Assembly: GCF_011299615.1 (NCBI RefSeq)
Contig: NZ_CP049861.1
Location: forward strand, 310,001-374,000
Direction: 5' to 3'
Source of the DNA: Erysipelothrix sp. HDW6C
GTDB taxonomy: Bacteria; Bacillota_I; Bacilli_A; Erysipelotrichales; Erysipelotrichaceae
Length of the DNA: 64,000 bases
A program made the translations under genes and the position numbers. This document shows, piece by piece, positions 49,640-58,147 of the stretch. The notes beneath the pieces were generated by a model. That model saw only the letters and a list, made by a program, of their open reading frames with translations. It had not been told where the DNA came from and ran no database searches. Position 1 is the first letter of the stretch. Each line of letters begins with the position of its first letter.

Positions 49640-50926
49640 ATGCTAGATATTAACTTATTCCGTACTAATCCGGAGCTTATTAAAGAGAACCTAACGAAGA
49701 AGTTTCAAGAAGCGAAGTTCCCTATGGTCGATAAAATCATAGAGTTAGACATCGAATACCGTGGAATTAAGACCCGTGCTGATGAATTACGTGGTCAACG
49801 CAACAGTTTAAGCAAACAAATCGGTATGCTTATGGGGCAAAAGAAAATCGATGAAGCAAATGAAGTTAAATCCCAAGTTCAAGCATTTGCTGAAGAATTG
49901 AAGCAAATCGAAGAACGCGAAGAGCCACTTTATGATGAACTTCAAGCACTTTTAATGCAAATTCCAAATATTATCGCGGATGATGTTCCAATAGGAAAAG
50001 ATGACAGTGAAAATGTAGAACTCTATACAGTTGGTGAACATGAAGAAAAGAACTTTGCAATTCCGTATCATGTCGACATTATGGAGTCGTTTGGTGGTAT
50101 TGATCTTGACTCAGCACGTAAAGTAAGTGGTCAAGGGTTCTATTATCTACAAAAAGATATTGCGAGACTTCACTCAGCGGTAACAACGTATGCTAGAGAT
50201 TTTATGATTGATCGTGGCTATGACTATGTTATACCTCCCTTCATGATTCGTAGTCATGTTGTTACAGGGGTTATGAGCTTTGAAGAGATGGAAAACATGA
50301 TGTATAAGATCGAAGGCGAAGATTTGTACCTTATAGGTACAAGTGAACACTCCATGATTGGAAAATATATCGATACAATTACTCCGGAAGCATCGTTACC
50401 ACACAAACTCACAAGCTACTCACCATGTTTCCGTAAGGAAGTAGGGGCTCATGGCATTGAAGAGCGTGGAGTATACCGCATTCACCAATTTGAGAAACAA
50501 GAAATGGTTGTTGTATGTAAACCAGAGGACAGTGCAGCAATGTTTGAAGAGTTGTACAAGAATTCCGTTGATTACTTCCGTTCTTTAGATATTCCTGTAC
50601 GCGTACTTGAATGTTGTTCTGGAGATCTTGCTGATTTAAAGCATAAGTCGGTAGATGTTGAAGCCTGGAGTCCACGCCAAAAGAAATACTTCGAAGTAGG
50701 AAGTTGTTCAAATCTTACGGATGCACAATCACGACGCTTAAAAATTAGAATAGACACAGAGGAAGGACGTGTGTTCGCACATACCCTGAATAATACGGTT
50801 GTTGCACCGCCACGCATGTTAATTGCATTCTTAGAAAACAACTTACAAGCGGATGGTTCGGTTCTAATTCCAGAAGCACTCCGTCCATACATGGGATTTA
50901 AAGATAAAATTGTTCCAACAAAGTAA
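49640..50926 (+). CDS. serS: Seryl-tRNA synthetase
   Basis: Class II synthetase charging tRNA-Ser, 428 aa from the ATG after AGGAGG. An earlier ATG at 49613 lies in the T-box terminator. The N-terminal coiled-coil arm is at about 30-100. Class II motifs: motif 2 SPCFRKEVGAHGIEERGVYRIHQFEK and motif 3 NNTVVAPPRMLIAFLEN (shown as key region). Expression is under the T-box above. Confidence 0.97.
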   Translation: MLDINLFRTNPELIKENLTKKFQEAKFPMVDKIIELDIEYRGIKTRADELRGQRNSLSKQIGMLMGQKKIDEANEVKSQVQAFAEELKQIEEREEPLYDELQALLMQIPNIIADDVPIGKDDSENVELYTVGEHEEKNFAIPYHVDIMESFGGIDLDSARKVSGQGFYYLQKDIARLHSAVTTYARDFMIDRGYDYVIPPFMIRSHVVTGVMSFEEMENMMYKIEGEDLYLIGTSEHSMIGKYIDTITPEASLPHKLTSYSPCFRKEVGAHGIEERGVYRIHQFEKQEMVVVCKPEDSAAMFEELYKNSVDYFRSLDIPVRVLECCSGDLADLKHKSVDVEAWSPRQKKYFEVGSCSNLTDAQSRRLKIRIDTEEGRVFAHTLNNTVVAPPRMLIAFLENNLQADGSVLIPEALRPYMGFKDKIVPTK

Positions 50927-50951
50927 AAGAACTCCGCAAGGAGTTCTTTAT
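50925..50951. terminator. Bidirectional terminator after serS
   Basis: AAGAACTCC-GCAA-GGAGTTCTT at 50927-50948 is flanked by A and T runs. It also ends the convergent HAD gene. Confidence 0.87.
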
Positions 50952-51733
50952 TCGATAGTCTCTAAAATTTGATTCATAACCGAATTATCCTGGTTGCTTC
51001 CAATAACCTTTGATACAACTGCTTTTACATCATCGTGTGCATTGGATACAGCAAATGAGTGCGTAGCAAGTGTAAGCATGCCAATGTCATTGTGATAGTC
51101 ACCAAAGGACATGACCTCGTCCTCGTGAATACCCAGCGAGTCAATCAAGTGCTTCAATCCTATACCTTTATCAATTCCTGTGTTCATCACATCAATCCAT
51201 ACTTTCCCCGCCATAACGGCGTTAAATTGATTAGAAAGCAGGGGTTCAATCGTATTATGGTAGTTATCAACGGTATTATGCTGACTCATCATCGTTATCT
51301 TAACGATCACATCGTCAATTTTAGATATATCATCCACGATTGTATAGTCGAGATAGTACTCGTGTAAGGGTTCACGATGGGATTCTTCGCGAAGTTCGAC
51401 ATAAGCACGATCAATACTTGATGCGATAATCGATGCCTCAGTGCAAGAACGGCATGCATCAAGAATAAATTGTATGTTTGCATCGCTAATTTCAGAAATA
51501 TAATCGACGGTTCCCTTATTTTCAACAATGGCCCCATTGTCTGATATAAATGCGAGACGGTCGACATAATCGTGTGCCTTATTTTTTATACTGAATAATG
51601 TCCTTCCTGATGCCAACACCAATTGAATTCCCTTTTCTTCGAGCTTCGTTAGAACCAATCCGAAGTTATCAGGGAGTTTTGAATCGTTGTCTAGTAGGGT
51701 GTGATCCATGTCTGTAGCTATAAGTTTTATCAT
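50948..51733 (-). CDS. Cof-type HAD phosphatase
   Basis: Sugar- or nucleotide-phosphatase of the Cof subfamily, 261 aa from MIKLIATDMDHTLLD, preceded by GGAGGT. The reading frame extends to 51769, but that would cross the parS site. Motifs: DMDHTLL (nucleophile Asp), VLASGRT, KGIGLKHLID and SFGDYHNDIGML. The cap is of Cof type (about 85-190). Substrate unknown. Single gene against replication direction. Confidence 0.92.
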   Translation of the reverse strand: MIKLIATDMDHTLLDNDSKLPDNFGLVLTKLEEKGIQLVLASGRTLFSIKNKAHDYVDRLAFISDNGAIVENKGTVDYISEISDANIQFILDACRSCTEASIIASSIDRAYVELREESHREPLHEYYLDYTIVDDISKIDDVIVKITMMSQHNTVDNYHNTIEPLLSNQFNAVMAGKVWIDVMNTGIDKGIGLKHLIDSLGIHEDEVMSFGDYHNDIGMLTLATHSFAVSNAHDDVKAVVSKVIGSNQDNSVMNQILETIE

Positions 51734-51761
51734 AAGAACCTCCACTAAAATTATAGCACAA

Positions 51762-51777
51762 TGTTTCACGTGAAACG
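51762..51777. other. parS: parS site next to the SRP RNA promoter
   Basis: TGTTTCACGTGAAACG matches the consensus at 15 of 16 bases. The next base begins the TTGCAT -35 of the SRP RNA promoter. It lies in the divergent region between the Cof phosphatase and ffs, 2.2 kb from the first parS. Confidence 0.85.
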
Positions 51778-51805
51778 TTGCATTAAACGACAGATTTGGT
51801 ATAAT
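51778..51805 (+). promoter_or_regulatory. Promoter of the SRP RNA
   Basis: TTGCAT at 51778-51783, 16-base spacer, TATAAT at 51800-51805 with an extended TGG before it. Strong promoter, as expected for a stable RNA. Confidence 0.8.
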
Positions 51806-51810
51806 AAGTA

Positions 51811-51897
51811 TGCTACTACAACATATTCTAATGAACCAGGTCAGGGTAGGAATACAGCAGCCTTAATTTAGCTCTTATGTGTGTAGTGGCTTTTTTT
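51811..51897 (+). ncRNA. ffs: Signal recognition particle RNA, small type
   Basis: The conserved helix 8 core CAGGTCAGG-GTA-GGAA-TAC-AGCAGCC spans about 51837-51862, with the GGAA tetraloop. The ends pair: GCTACTACA-ACATA with TATGTGTGTAGTGGC, and a T run ends it. At about 85 bases it lacks the Alu domain of the Bacillus scRNA. The place before tadA-dnaX-recR is the classic Firmicute location. Acts with Ffh to target proteins to the membrane. Confidence 0.93.
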
Positions 51898-51921
51898 ATA
51901 CTCAAAAGTGAGGTAACATTC

Positions 51922-52806
51922 ATGGAACATCAAAAATTTATGCAAGTTGCCTATGAAGAGGCGAAAATAGCTTATGCAAAAGGGGAAGTACCCGTTGGAG
52001 CAGTTATTGTAAGAAACGGCGAAATCCTCGCAAAAGCCCATAATTTGCGCGAGAGCTTGCAACGTGCCAGTGCCCATGCAGAAATTCTTGCCATTGATGA
52101 AGCCTCAACACATTTAAAAACTTGGAATTTATCAGAATGCACACTTTATGTAACGGTTGAGCCATGCCAAATGTGTACAGGAGCCGTAATGCAAGCGCAT
52201 CTTGGTACGATAGTATATGGCGCAAAAGAGCCCAACAGTGGGAGTATTGAAAGCATCTTAAAAATAAAAGAAATTGTTGGATACAATCACTATCCATATA
52301 TTGTTAATGGGATAATGGAAGAAGAGAGTAAAGAACTTATGGTGAATTTTTTTAAAGACCGTCGTGAAGAAACGGTAAAGGTTAAACGCATTACAGAAGA
52401 AACATTTGCAGCATATCTTGAAGTCAGAAAAGAAGTGTTTGTAAAAGAACAAAATGTTGATCTCAGTCTGGAAATTGACGAGTATGACGTCTTGGATAAC
52501 GAGAATGTTGTTCATATCGGTGCATTTTATAAGGGCGATGTCGTTGGAACTGCACGATACTTCAAAAACAACGATACGATGAAGATTGGTCGTGTTGCGG
52601 TTCTAAAGTCGCACCGTCATCTCAAAGTTGGTTCAAAACTAATGGCCTATACCGAGACGCAAGCACGCAATAATGGCTTCAAACGCATGGAATTGGGCGC
52701 ACAAGTGAGTGCTGTTCCATTCTATGAGCATAATGGGTATGCAAAGTATGGGGATATATTTCTTGATGCTGACATCGATCATATCATGATGGAAAAACTA
52801 ATATAA
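51922..52806 (+). CDS. tadA: tRNA adenosine deaminase TadA fused to a GNAT acetyltransferase
   Basis: Residues 1-150 are TadA, which makes inosine at A34 of tRNA-Arg: AHAEILAI with His52 and Glu54, and EPCQMCTGAV with the two zinc cysteines at 82 and 85. Residues 152-294 form a GNAT domain (RITEETFAAYLEVRKEVFV, VGTARYF, IGRVAVLKSHRHLKVGSKLM, FYEHNGYAKYG). Usual TadA ends near 150-165. No stop or frameshift separates the halves. GAGGTAAC precedes this ATG; an earlier ATG at 51877 lies inside the SRP RNA. The acetyl acceptor is unknown. Confidence 0.93.
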   Translation: MEHQKFMQVAYEEAKIAYAKGEVPVGAVIVRNGEILAKAHNLRESLQRASAHAEILAIDEASTHLKTWNLSECTLYVTVEPCQMCTGAVMQAHLGTIVYGAKEPNSGSIESILKIKEIVGYNHYPYIVNGIMEEESKELMVNFFKDRREETVKVKRITEETFAAYLEVRKEVFVKEQNVDLSLEIDEYDVLDNENVVHIGAFYKGDVVGTARYFKNNDTMKIGRVAVLKSHRHLKVGSKLMAYTETQARNNGFKRMELGAQVSAVPFYEHNGYAKYGDIFLDADIDHIMMEKLI

Positions 52807-52834
52807 AAAAAGGGACTCAATTGAGTCCCTTTTA
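52807..52834. terminator. Bidirectional terminator
   Basis: AAAGGGACTCAA pairs perfectly with TTGAGTCCCTTT (52809-52832). It serves tadA and the convergent sortase. Confidence 0.87.
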
Positions 52835-53446
52835 TGTATTCGGTATGGTATTAACGAGTCGACCTTTAACAATAACTCGGTTTGGATCGTTGGTCATTTG
52901 CTCTTTACATGTAACCAATGTAATGGTTGCTTCGTCTGGTGTATCATTGAGTACTGATACATCGGTAGCGTCAACAGTGAAGATATCTGTAATTTCATAG
53001 ACAAACGTTGAAGTTTTATCGTTGAGTTTTACTTCATCGCCAATTTCTAACTTATCAAAGTCGCGGAATACACAGCTGGCACAGTTACCATTGTGACCTG
53101 CGATTGCAAAGTTTCCTTTCGCTGGTGGGTTTGGTGAACTTTCCCAGGCGACAACATAGCGTGATAGATAATTCCAATCATTGGTTTTAGCAATCAGATG
53201 ATTTACGCCCAGTTTATCGATTTGAATCGTACCCCAAACGTTAACATCAACGCCTTCGGTAGGCAATTCGCCATCGTCATTTAAAAGTGGTGCATTCATG
53301 AAGTCTTGCAACTCCTGTTGCTGTGAGCGGCGGTCAAAATATTTTGTACCAACATCATACGCAACAATACCCAACCCAACAACAATCATGATAACTCCCA
53401 CAACTGTGAGGAGATTTAATTTTCTTTTTTTCTTTATATTTTCCAT
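52832..53446 (-). CDS. srt: Sortase
   Basis: Transpeptidase anchoring LPxTG proteins to the cell wall, 204 aa. A basic start is followed by one membrane segment (residues 12-30) and an extracellular catalytic domain. The triad reads His118 (AIAGHNGN), Cys180 (TLVTC) and Arg190 (NRVIVKG). Two further Cys, 122 and 125 (CASC), lie next to the catalytic His, which is unusual. Its likely substrate in this window is the LPNTG protein at 31.3-33.0 kb. No SD is seen; the -10 lies only 6 bases before the ATG, suggesting a leaderless transcript. Confidence 0.92.
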   Translation of the reverse strand: MENIKKKRKLNLLTVVGVIMIVVGLGIVAYDVGTKYFDRRSQQQELQDFMNAPLLNDDGELPTEGVDVNVWGTIQIDKLGVNHLIAKTNDWNYLSRYVVAWESSPNPPAKGNFAIAGHNGNCASCVFRDFDKLEIGDEVKLNDKTSTFVYEITDIFTVDATDVSVLNDTPDEATITLVTCKEQMTNDPNRVIVKGRLVNTIPNT

Positions 53447-53452
53447 ACATAA

Positions 53453-53503
53453 ATTATAAGAGATTAAATAACTAATTACAACCTAGTGCCCCTATGTTAT
53501 AAT
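53453..53503. promoter_or_regulatory. Divergent promoters of sortase and dnaX sharing one -35
   Basis: TTACAA at 53476-53481 serves dnaX (16-base spacer, then TATAAT at 53498-53503 with an extended TGT). The same six bases read TTGTAA on the minus strand, 17 bases from TATAAT at 53458-53453 in front of the sortase. Only one RNA polymerase could use the shared hexamer at a time. Seen in sequence; use is inferred. Confidence 0.6.
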
Positions 53504-53520
53504 GAATAATAGGTGATAAT

Positions 53521-55308
53521 ATGGCTTACCAATCGTTATATCGTAAATATCGACCCGCAACTATGGATGAAGTCGTCGGACAGAAACATATCGTCGATGT
53601 ATTAGTAAATTCAATAAAAAAAGATAAGATATCACATGCTTATCTTCTTTGTGGTCCACGAGGGACAGGGAAAACATCAATTGCTAAGCTCTTTGCGGGT
53701 GCTGTCAACTGTACCGACCCTGATAAAACAATTTGTGGTGTATGTGATAACTGTAAAGCAGTACAATTAAATAATCATCCCGATCTTGTCGAAATTGATG
53801 CCGCAAGTAATAATGGTGTCGATGAAATTCGCAGTCTTATTGAGCGTGTGAAATACACGCCAATTTTAGGGAAATATAAAGTCTATGTTATTGATGAGGT
53901 ACATATGTTAACACAAGGGGCATTTAATGCCCTTTTGAAGACTTTGGAAGAACCACCAAGTCATGTTGTCTTTATTCTCGCTACAACAGAAATACACAAA
54001 GTGTTACCAACAATCATCTCGCGTTGCCAACGTTTTGATTTTACCCGCATACCTGATGAGGGAATTGCCAAGCGTTTGAATCATATTCTTGAACTCGAGA
54101 AAGTACAATCAGAACCCGGTGTTACACAATTAATCGCATCGCTTTCTGGTGGTGGGTTAAGAAATGCACTTACAATCCTTGAACAAGCAATTGTTCTCGC
54201 AGATGAAAAAATCACACTCGCACAAATCTATGAAGCAAATGGCATTATTACTGCTGAAGACAAGATAAAACTCTTTCAAAGCTTTATCAACCAAGATATG
54301 AATGCGCTTCTCGAAATAATCCACGCCTTTAGTGCACAAAGTGTTCATTACGAACGCCTTGTAATGGATTTGGTCAGTGGTCTGAAAGACAGTATCGTGT
54401 ATACACATACGAAGGATATGCGTTTTGCAGATCAAAATGTTATCGAATTCATTACATTCTTAGACGTAAACTATCGTCCCAATGATCGTATTAAAATAAT
54501 CGATGTCCTTTTGGAGTATGTTGAGAAAATGCGTTTCTCACAAAATCCAGAAGTGTACTTTGAAGTAGCTTTAATCGATATCTTTAATTCTCAAGGGGGA
54601 GCTCCTGATACAGTGCATGAAACACCAGCAGTAACTTCTGTACAACCTTTGGTCAAAAAGATAGAACCTCAAACTGAAGTCAAACCTGTATACGAAGCGA
54701 AGCCCGAAACCACAGCAGTCATTCCTGAAACGATGAATGTTCAAGAGGAGGGTCCTGAATCTTTTGAAATTGAAGATGAAGCCGGGGAAGATATCATTGA
54801 AACTATTCCTGAAACAATGGCTTCACCAACAATTCTTGATAATGATATGATTGTGCGCCTCATGGTTACAGCAGATAAAGATCTTCGAATGGTTGATGAA
54901 GAGAAATTCGAAAAAATTAGCATGTATCGTAACAATCCACAATGGGCACGACCAGCGCGCCTTCTCAATGGTGGAAAAGTTGTTCTTAGCAGCTCGTTCT
55001 TTGTTGTTGTTGCCATGAGCAATGATATTGAAGTTCGCGAATTAGCAGAAGAGCGCAATCGCATGGAGTTAAATAAGTTCTCTGAAGTGCTCTTTGATAC
55101 ACCGAAAGTCATGCTATCAACATCAAACCGTCAATTTAAAGAAGCTATTGATGCGTTTGTTCGCTTAAATAAGGATCAAACACTACCGCAACCCGTTCTT
55201 GAACATGAATTGGTTGTGGCTCAATCTGAAGAAATTACTGAAATTAAAGATGAATCACTTGAGAGCGTCTTAGACCTCTTTGGAGATACCGTCACTATAA
55301 TAGATTAG
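53521..55308 (+). CDS. dnaX: DNA polymerase III subunits gamma and tau
   Basis: Clamp-loader ATPase, 595 aa. Walker A GPRGTGKTS, zinc module CTDPDKTICGVCDNC, Walker B VIDEVHML, sensor LATTE and the SRC motif. A Pro/Glu-rich linker (about 360-430) precedes the tau-specific C-terminus. No slippery site for a gamma product is seen in the linker region. AGGTGA precedes the ATG. Confidence 0.96.
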   Translation: MAYQSLYRKYRPATMDEVVGQKHIVDVLVNSIKKDKISHAYLLCGPRGTGKTSIAKLFAGAVNCTDPDKTICGVCDNCKAVQLNNHPDLVEIDAASNNGVDEIRSLIERVKYTPILGKYKVYVIDEVHMLTQGAFNALLKTLEEPPSHVVFILATTEIHKVLPTIISRCQRFDFTRIPDEGIAKRLNHILELEKVQSEPGVTQLIASLSGGGLRNALTILEQAIVLADEKITLAQIYEANGIITAEDKIKLFQSFINQDMNALLEIIHAFSAQSVHYERLVMDLVSGLKDSIVYTHTKDMRFADQNVIEFITFLDVNYRPNDRIKIIDVLLEYVEKMRFSQNPEVYFEVALIDIFNSQGGAPDTVHETPAVTSVQPLVKKIEPQTEVKPVYEAKPETTAVIPETMNVQEEGPESFEIEDEAGEDIIETIPETMASPTILDNDMIVRLMVTADKDLRMVDEEKFEKISMYRNNPQWARPARLLNGGKVVLSSSFFVVVAMSNDIEVRELAEERNRMELNKFSEVLFDTPKVMLSTSNRQFKEAIDAFVRLNKDQTLPQPVLEHELVVAQSEEITEIKDESLESVLDLFGDTVTIID

Positions 55309-55317
55309 GAGAATACT

Positions 55318-55908
55318 ATGTATCCGAAATCCCTACAGGATCTCATTGAATCATTCAAACTCCTTCCTGGAGTTGGACAAAAGACTGCAGAACGCTATGC
55401 TCTAAGTATGTTGGAGCGTAATATTGAAGATGTTAATGTATTTGCTTCATCCTTGGTGACAATGGTCGATACAATCAAAGAATGCACAATCTGCCATAAT
55501 TTAACAGACTCGGACATTTGTCCGATATGTTCCGATAGCAGTCGTGATCGCAGTATCATCTGTGTGGTCGCAAGTGCAAAGGAAGCATTCTCAATTGAAA
55601 AAATGAATGAATATCATGGACTATATCATGTTTTGGGAGGGTTGATTTCTACCCAAAAGGGAATCCTACCTGAACATTTGAATATTGATTCTTTGATTCG
55701 TCGCATTGATGATTCAACCAGAGAGGTTATACTTGCTTTGAATGCTACAGTTGAAGGCGAGATGACATCGCTATATCTTGCAAAGAAACTTGAAGAAACA
55801 ACTGAAGTATCACGTTTGGCATTTGGATTACCAATTGGAGGTCATCTTGATTATGCAGATGACATGACCCTAATGAAAGCCTTCGAAGGGCGTAATCGTA
55901 TTAAATAA
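55318..55908 (+). CDS. recR: Recombination protein RecR
   Basis: Works with RecF and RecO in gap repair, 196 aa. Helix-hairpin-helix LLPGVGQKTAERYAL, zinc motif CTICHNLTDSDICPIC and a Toprim domain (ICVVASAKEAFSIEK; GLYHVLGG). Followed 12 bases later by a gene of unknown function. TAGGAG precedes the ATG. Confidence 0.97.
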   Translation: MYPKSLQDLIESFKLLPGVGQKTAERYALSMLERNIEDVNVFASSLVTMVDTIKECTICHNLTDSDICPICSDSSRDRSIICVVASAKEAFSIEKMNEYHGLYHVLGGLISTQKGILPEHLNIDSLIRRIDDSTREVILALNATVEGEMTSLYLAKKLEETTEVSRLAFGLPIGGHLDYADDMTLMKAFEGRNRIK

Positions 55909-55919
55909 AGGAGAGCGCT

Positions 55920-56786
55920 ATGAGTTCAATTGCCTATCTATCTGATGAGAAAATGATTGAATTTCACCGCAGTAACGGGAACCGTCGCATCAATTTCTGG
56001 CGCTTAAGCACCAAGAATTTTGATCGCTTTGACGTGGGCTCGTTACTTTTCTTTATTGACAAACGTTATATCCATCCGAGTACAAAAGAGAAAGGGATTA
56101 TTGGATATGGTCGTGCGCGCGATATTCGAACAATGAGCGTAAAGCGAACATGGACCGAATATGAATCTCTCAATGGGTTCAAAGATTATGAATCTTTTGA
56201 GGCAACAATTAAAGCCGCCGCAAAAGATGATGTCTTACCCAAACAAATTCAATCCATTGAGCTGGATCATGTTGTTTTTTTTAAGTCACCCTTATACTTA
56301 AGTGAAGTAAATTTTGATTTACCACAACGTCTTGAATCCTTTATTTATCTTCTTGATGAGGGGAGAGATGTTGCTTTGGATCTTCTCATGAAGGCAGATG
56401 ACTTGGGAATTGATCAGTGGTTTGTTGCCATGAATGCAAGTATTGAAATGGACATAATTTATGAAGACATTCGCGAACAGACCATTCGTAATGCCCTGTC
56501 GAAGGTTTCGGTTGAATGGACCCAATTGCAAGAAAACTTAACATTTAGCATTAAGCATGCATCCCGTGTTGGGCCACTGGCATATGATTACAGTGAACGT
56601 GTTACCAAAGTGTACCTGCCATGCTCGTCATTAAAGAATCAATTCTATGAGATTGTTGGTATGGCAACATGGATAAAAAAAGAACTCGAAGGGGTTAACC
56701 TGGAGTTCTATGTTGTACTTAAGAATCAAGTCGATGACTTTACGCAACGACTCAATCTAATGAATTTAAAGCCCTTATATATTTAG
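55920..56786 (+). CDS. Protein of unknown function, 288 aa, N-terminal PUA/EVE-like
   Basis: No family recognised with confidence. The first about 135 residues (FWRLSTKNFDRFDVGSLLFF, then GIIGYGRARDI and HVVFFKSPLY) have the pattern of a PUA/EVE/ASCH-like barrel, which in known members binds modified bases in DNA or RNA. The rest is mixed helical, with a region VTKVYLPCSSLKNQFYEIVG. No signal or membrane segment. AAAGGAG precedes the ATG, and the gap to recR is 11 bases, so it is in the dnaX-recR operon. The 3' end overlaps the convergent CYTH gene by 35 bases. Confidence 0.75.
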   Translation: MSSIAYLSDEKMIEFHRSNGNRRINFWRLSTKNFDRFDVGSLLFFIDKRYIHPSTKEKGIIGYGRARDIRTMSVKRTWTEYESLNGFKDYESFEATIKAAAKDDVLPKQIQSIELDHVVFFKSPLYLSEVNFDLPQRLESFIYLLDEGRDVALDLLMKADDLGIDQWFVAMNASIEMDIIYEDIREQTIRNALSKVSVEWTQLQENLTFSIKHASRVGPLAYDYSERVTKVYLPCSSLKNQFYEIVGMATWIKKELEGVNLEFYVVLKNQVDDFTQRLNLMNLKPLYI

Positions 56787-57294
56787 GTGCTGATGGTTTG
56801 AACTCAATACCCAATTGATTAAGCGTGTTCACGTAGTGTGGGCGCGCTTTTTCATTCGCTTCGAAGAGTTCATATTCAATTTCATAATCTTGGTGATTGC
56901 TGAATGATGTTGAGTCAAGACACCATGTTCCGTATGCATCATCATAGGTCTTGCGCAAGGTACGACTGAAAGCAACCCTTTCTAATTCATAAACATTGAT
57001 GCCCAAATCGTCAAAATATTCAACGAGTCGTTCATCGTTTAGGTTCTGTGCTTTCAGTTCTAATTCATGTTCAAGAACACCATCAGGTTGCGGAGTTTTC
57101 ATCGTAAATTCGTGACGATTACCGATAGTTCGGATACGGCACATGGATTCACGCGCAAAGAGTTGGCGATCGGATGTATCGTAGTACTCATTTAATTGCA
57201 CGTGTGCATTACCGAAAGGTAATGAGCGTGCGAGTAAATCATAATCTGCTTTTGTCAGCATGCTTTTGTATTCAATTTCTAAATGTTGTTTCAT
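56752..57294 (-). CDS. CYTH-domain phosphatase-like protein (YjbK type)
   Basis: CYTH-fold protein, 180 aa, probably a metal-dependent triphosphatase or polyphosphate-binding protein. The ExExK signature is HLEIEYKS at the N-terminus. Basic barrel residues follow (CRIRTIGNRHEFTMKTP, ELELK). The usual YjbK neighbours are RelQ and NAD kinase; here NAD kinase is divergent, 42 bases away, and no RelQ is seen. No clear SD. Confidence 0.85.
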   Translation of the reverse strand: MKQHLEIEYKSMLTKADYDLLARSLPFGNAHVQLNEYYDTSDRQLFARESMCRIRTIGNRHEFTMKTPQPDGVLEHELELKAQNLNDERLVEYFDDLGINVYELERVAFSRTLRKTYDDAYGTWCLDSTSFSNHQDYEIEYELFEANEKARPHYVNTLNQLGIEFKPSAPKYIRALNSLD

Positions 57295-57336
57295 ATAACT
57301 ATGTTACAATAAGAGAGATAGAAAAGGAAGTGGATT

Positions 57337-58119
57337 ATGAAACGTTTTACGACTGTCAATCGCGGCGATAGCGAATCGCAGCGAATCTGCTTGCATATTA
57401 AAAATGAATTAAGCCACGCAGGCTTTACATATGATGCTGCAAATCCTGAATTAGTGGTTTGCGTTGGTGGTGATGGAACCCTATTGAAAGCCTTCCATGA
57501 GTATCTCAATCTCGTTGATAATGTAGCGTTTGTTGGGATTCACACAGGAACGCTGGGATTTTCAACGGACTATACTCAAGACCAAGTGGATTCATTCATT
57601 CACGATGTCATTCACAATACACCAACAATCGATGAAAAACGAATTTTGGAAGTAATGTGTACCAATACGCATAAGACACAGCATTTTATGGCATTGAATG
57701 AAGTGCGTGTCGAAAATATTGTAAAGACACAAGCAATGGATATTTTCATCAACGATCAACATTTTGAAACATTCCGTGGTAATGGTGTTTGTATTTCTGG
57801 ACAATATGGATCAACCGCATACAACCGCTCAATTGGTGGGGCCGTGATATATCCTGGCTTGGATTTATTACAGATGACTGAGATTTCGGGAATTCATCAC
57901 CGTCATGCTCGAAGCTTGGGGTCGCCGTTGGTTATGAATCCTGAAGCAAAGATTACGCTCAAGCATGAATCTTTTGATCATGCTCTGTTATGCTATGATC
58001 ACTTGCACATCCATTTGGATAACATTCATACCATAACAATCAAAAACAGCGATCAAACAATGAAATTTGCACGCTTTAAATCAATTCCTCACATTCAAAG
58101 ACTAAACGCATTATTTTAA
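57337..58119 (+). CDS. nadK: NAD kinase
   Basis: Makes NADP from NAD, 260 aa. GGDGTLLKAF (phosphate donor site), the NE motif ALNEVRVEN, and the GSTAYNRSIGGAVI region binding NAD. AAAGGAAG precedes the ATG. It is followed by a terminator. Confidence 0.96.
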   Translation: MKRFTTVNRGDSESQRICLHIKNELSHAGFTYDAANPELVVCVGGDGTLLKAFHEYLNLVDNVAFVGIHTGTLGFSTDYTQDQVDSFIHDVIHNTPTIDEKRILEVMCTNTHKTQHFMALNEVRVENIVKTQAMDIFINDQHFETFRGNGVCISGQYGSTAYNRSIGGAVIYPGLDLLQMTEISGIHHRHARSLGSPLVMNPEAKITLKHESFDHALLCYDHLHIHLDNIHTITIKNSDQTMKFARFKSIPHIQRLNALF

Positions 58120-58147
58120 AAAAAAGACTGGCAGTTGCCAGTCTTTA
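58120..58147. terminator. Bidirectional terminator
   Basis: AAAGACTGGCA (58123-58133) pairs with TGCCAGTCTTT (58136-58146). A and T runs on both sides. Confidence 0.87.

Noticed and set aside
51877-51921. Longer tadA start at 51877
   Set aside because: It would lie inside the SRP RNA and add residues unlike TadA. The ATG at 51922 has its own SD.
53614-53623. A7-G run in dnaX as a programmed frameshift site
   Set aside because: It lies at about codon 32; a gamma-producing site should lie near the end of domain III. The frame runs through to tau.
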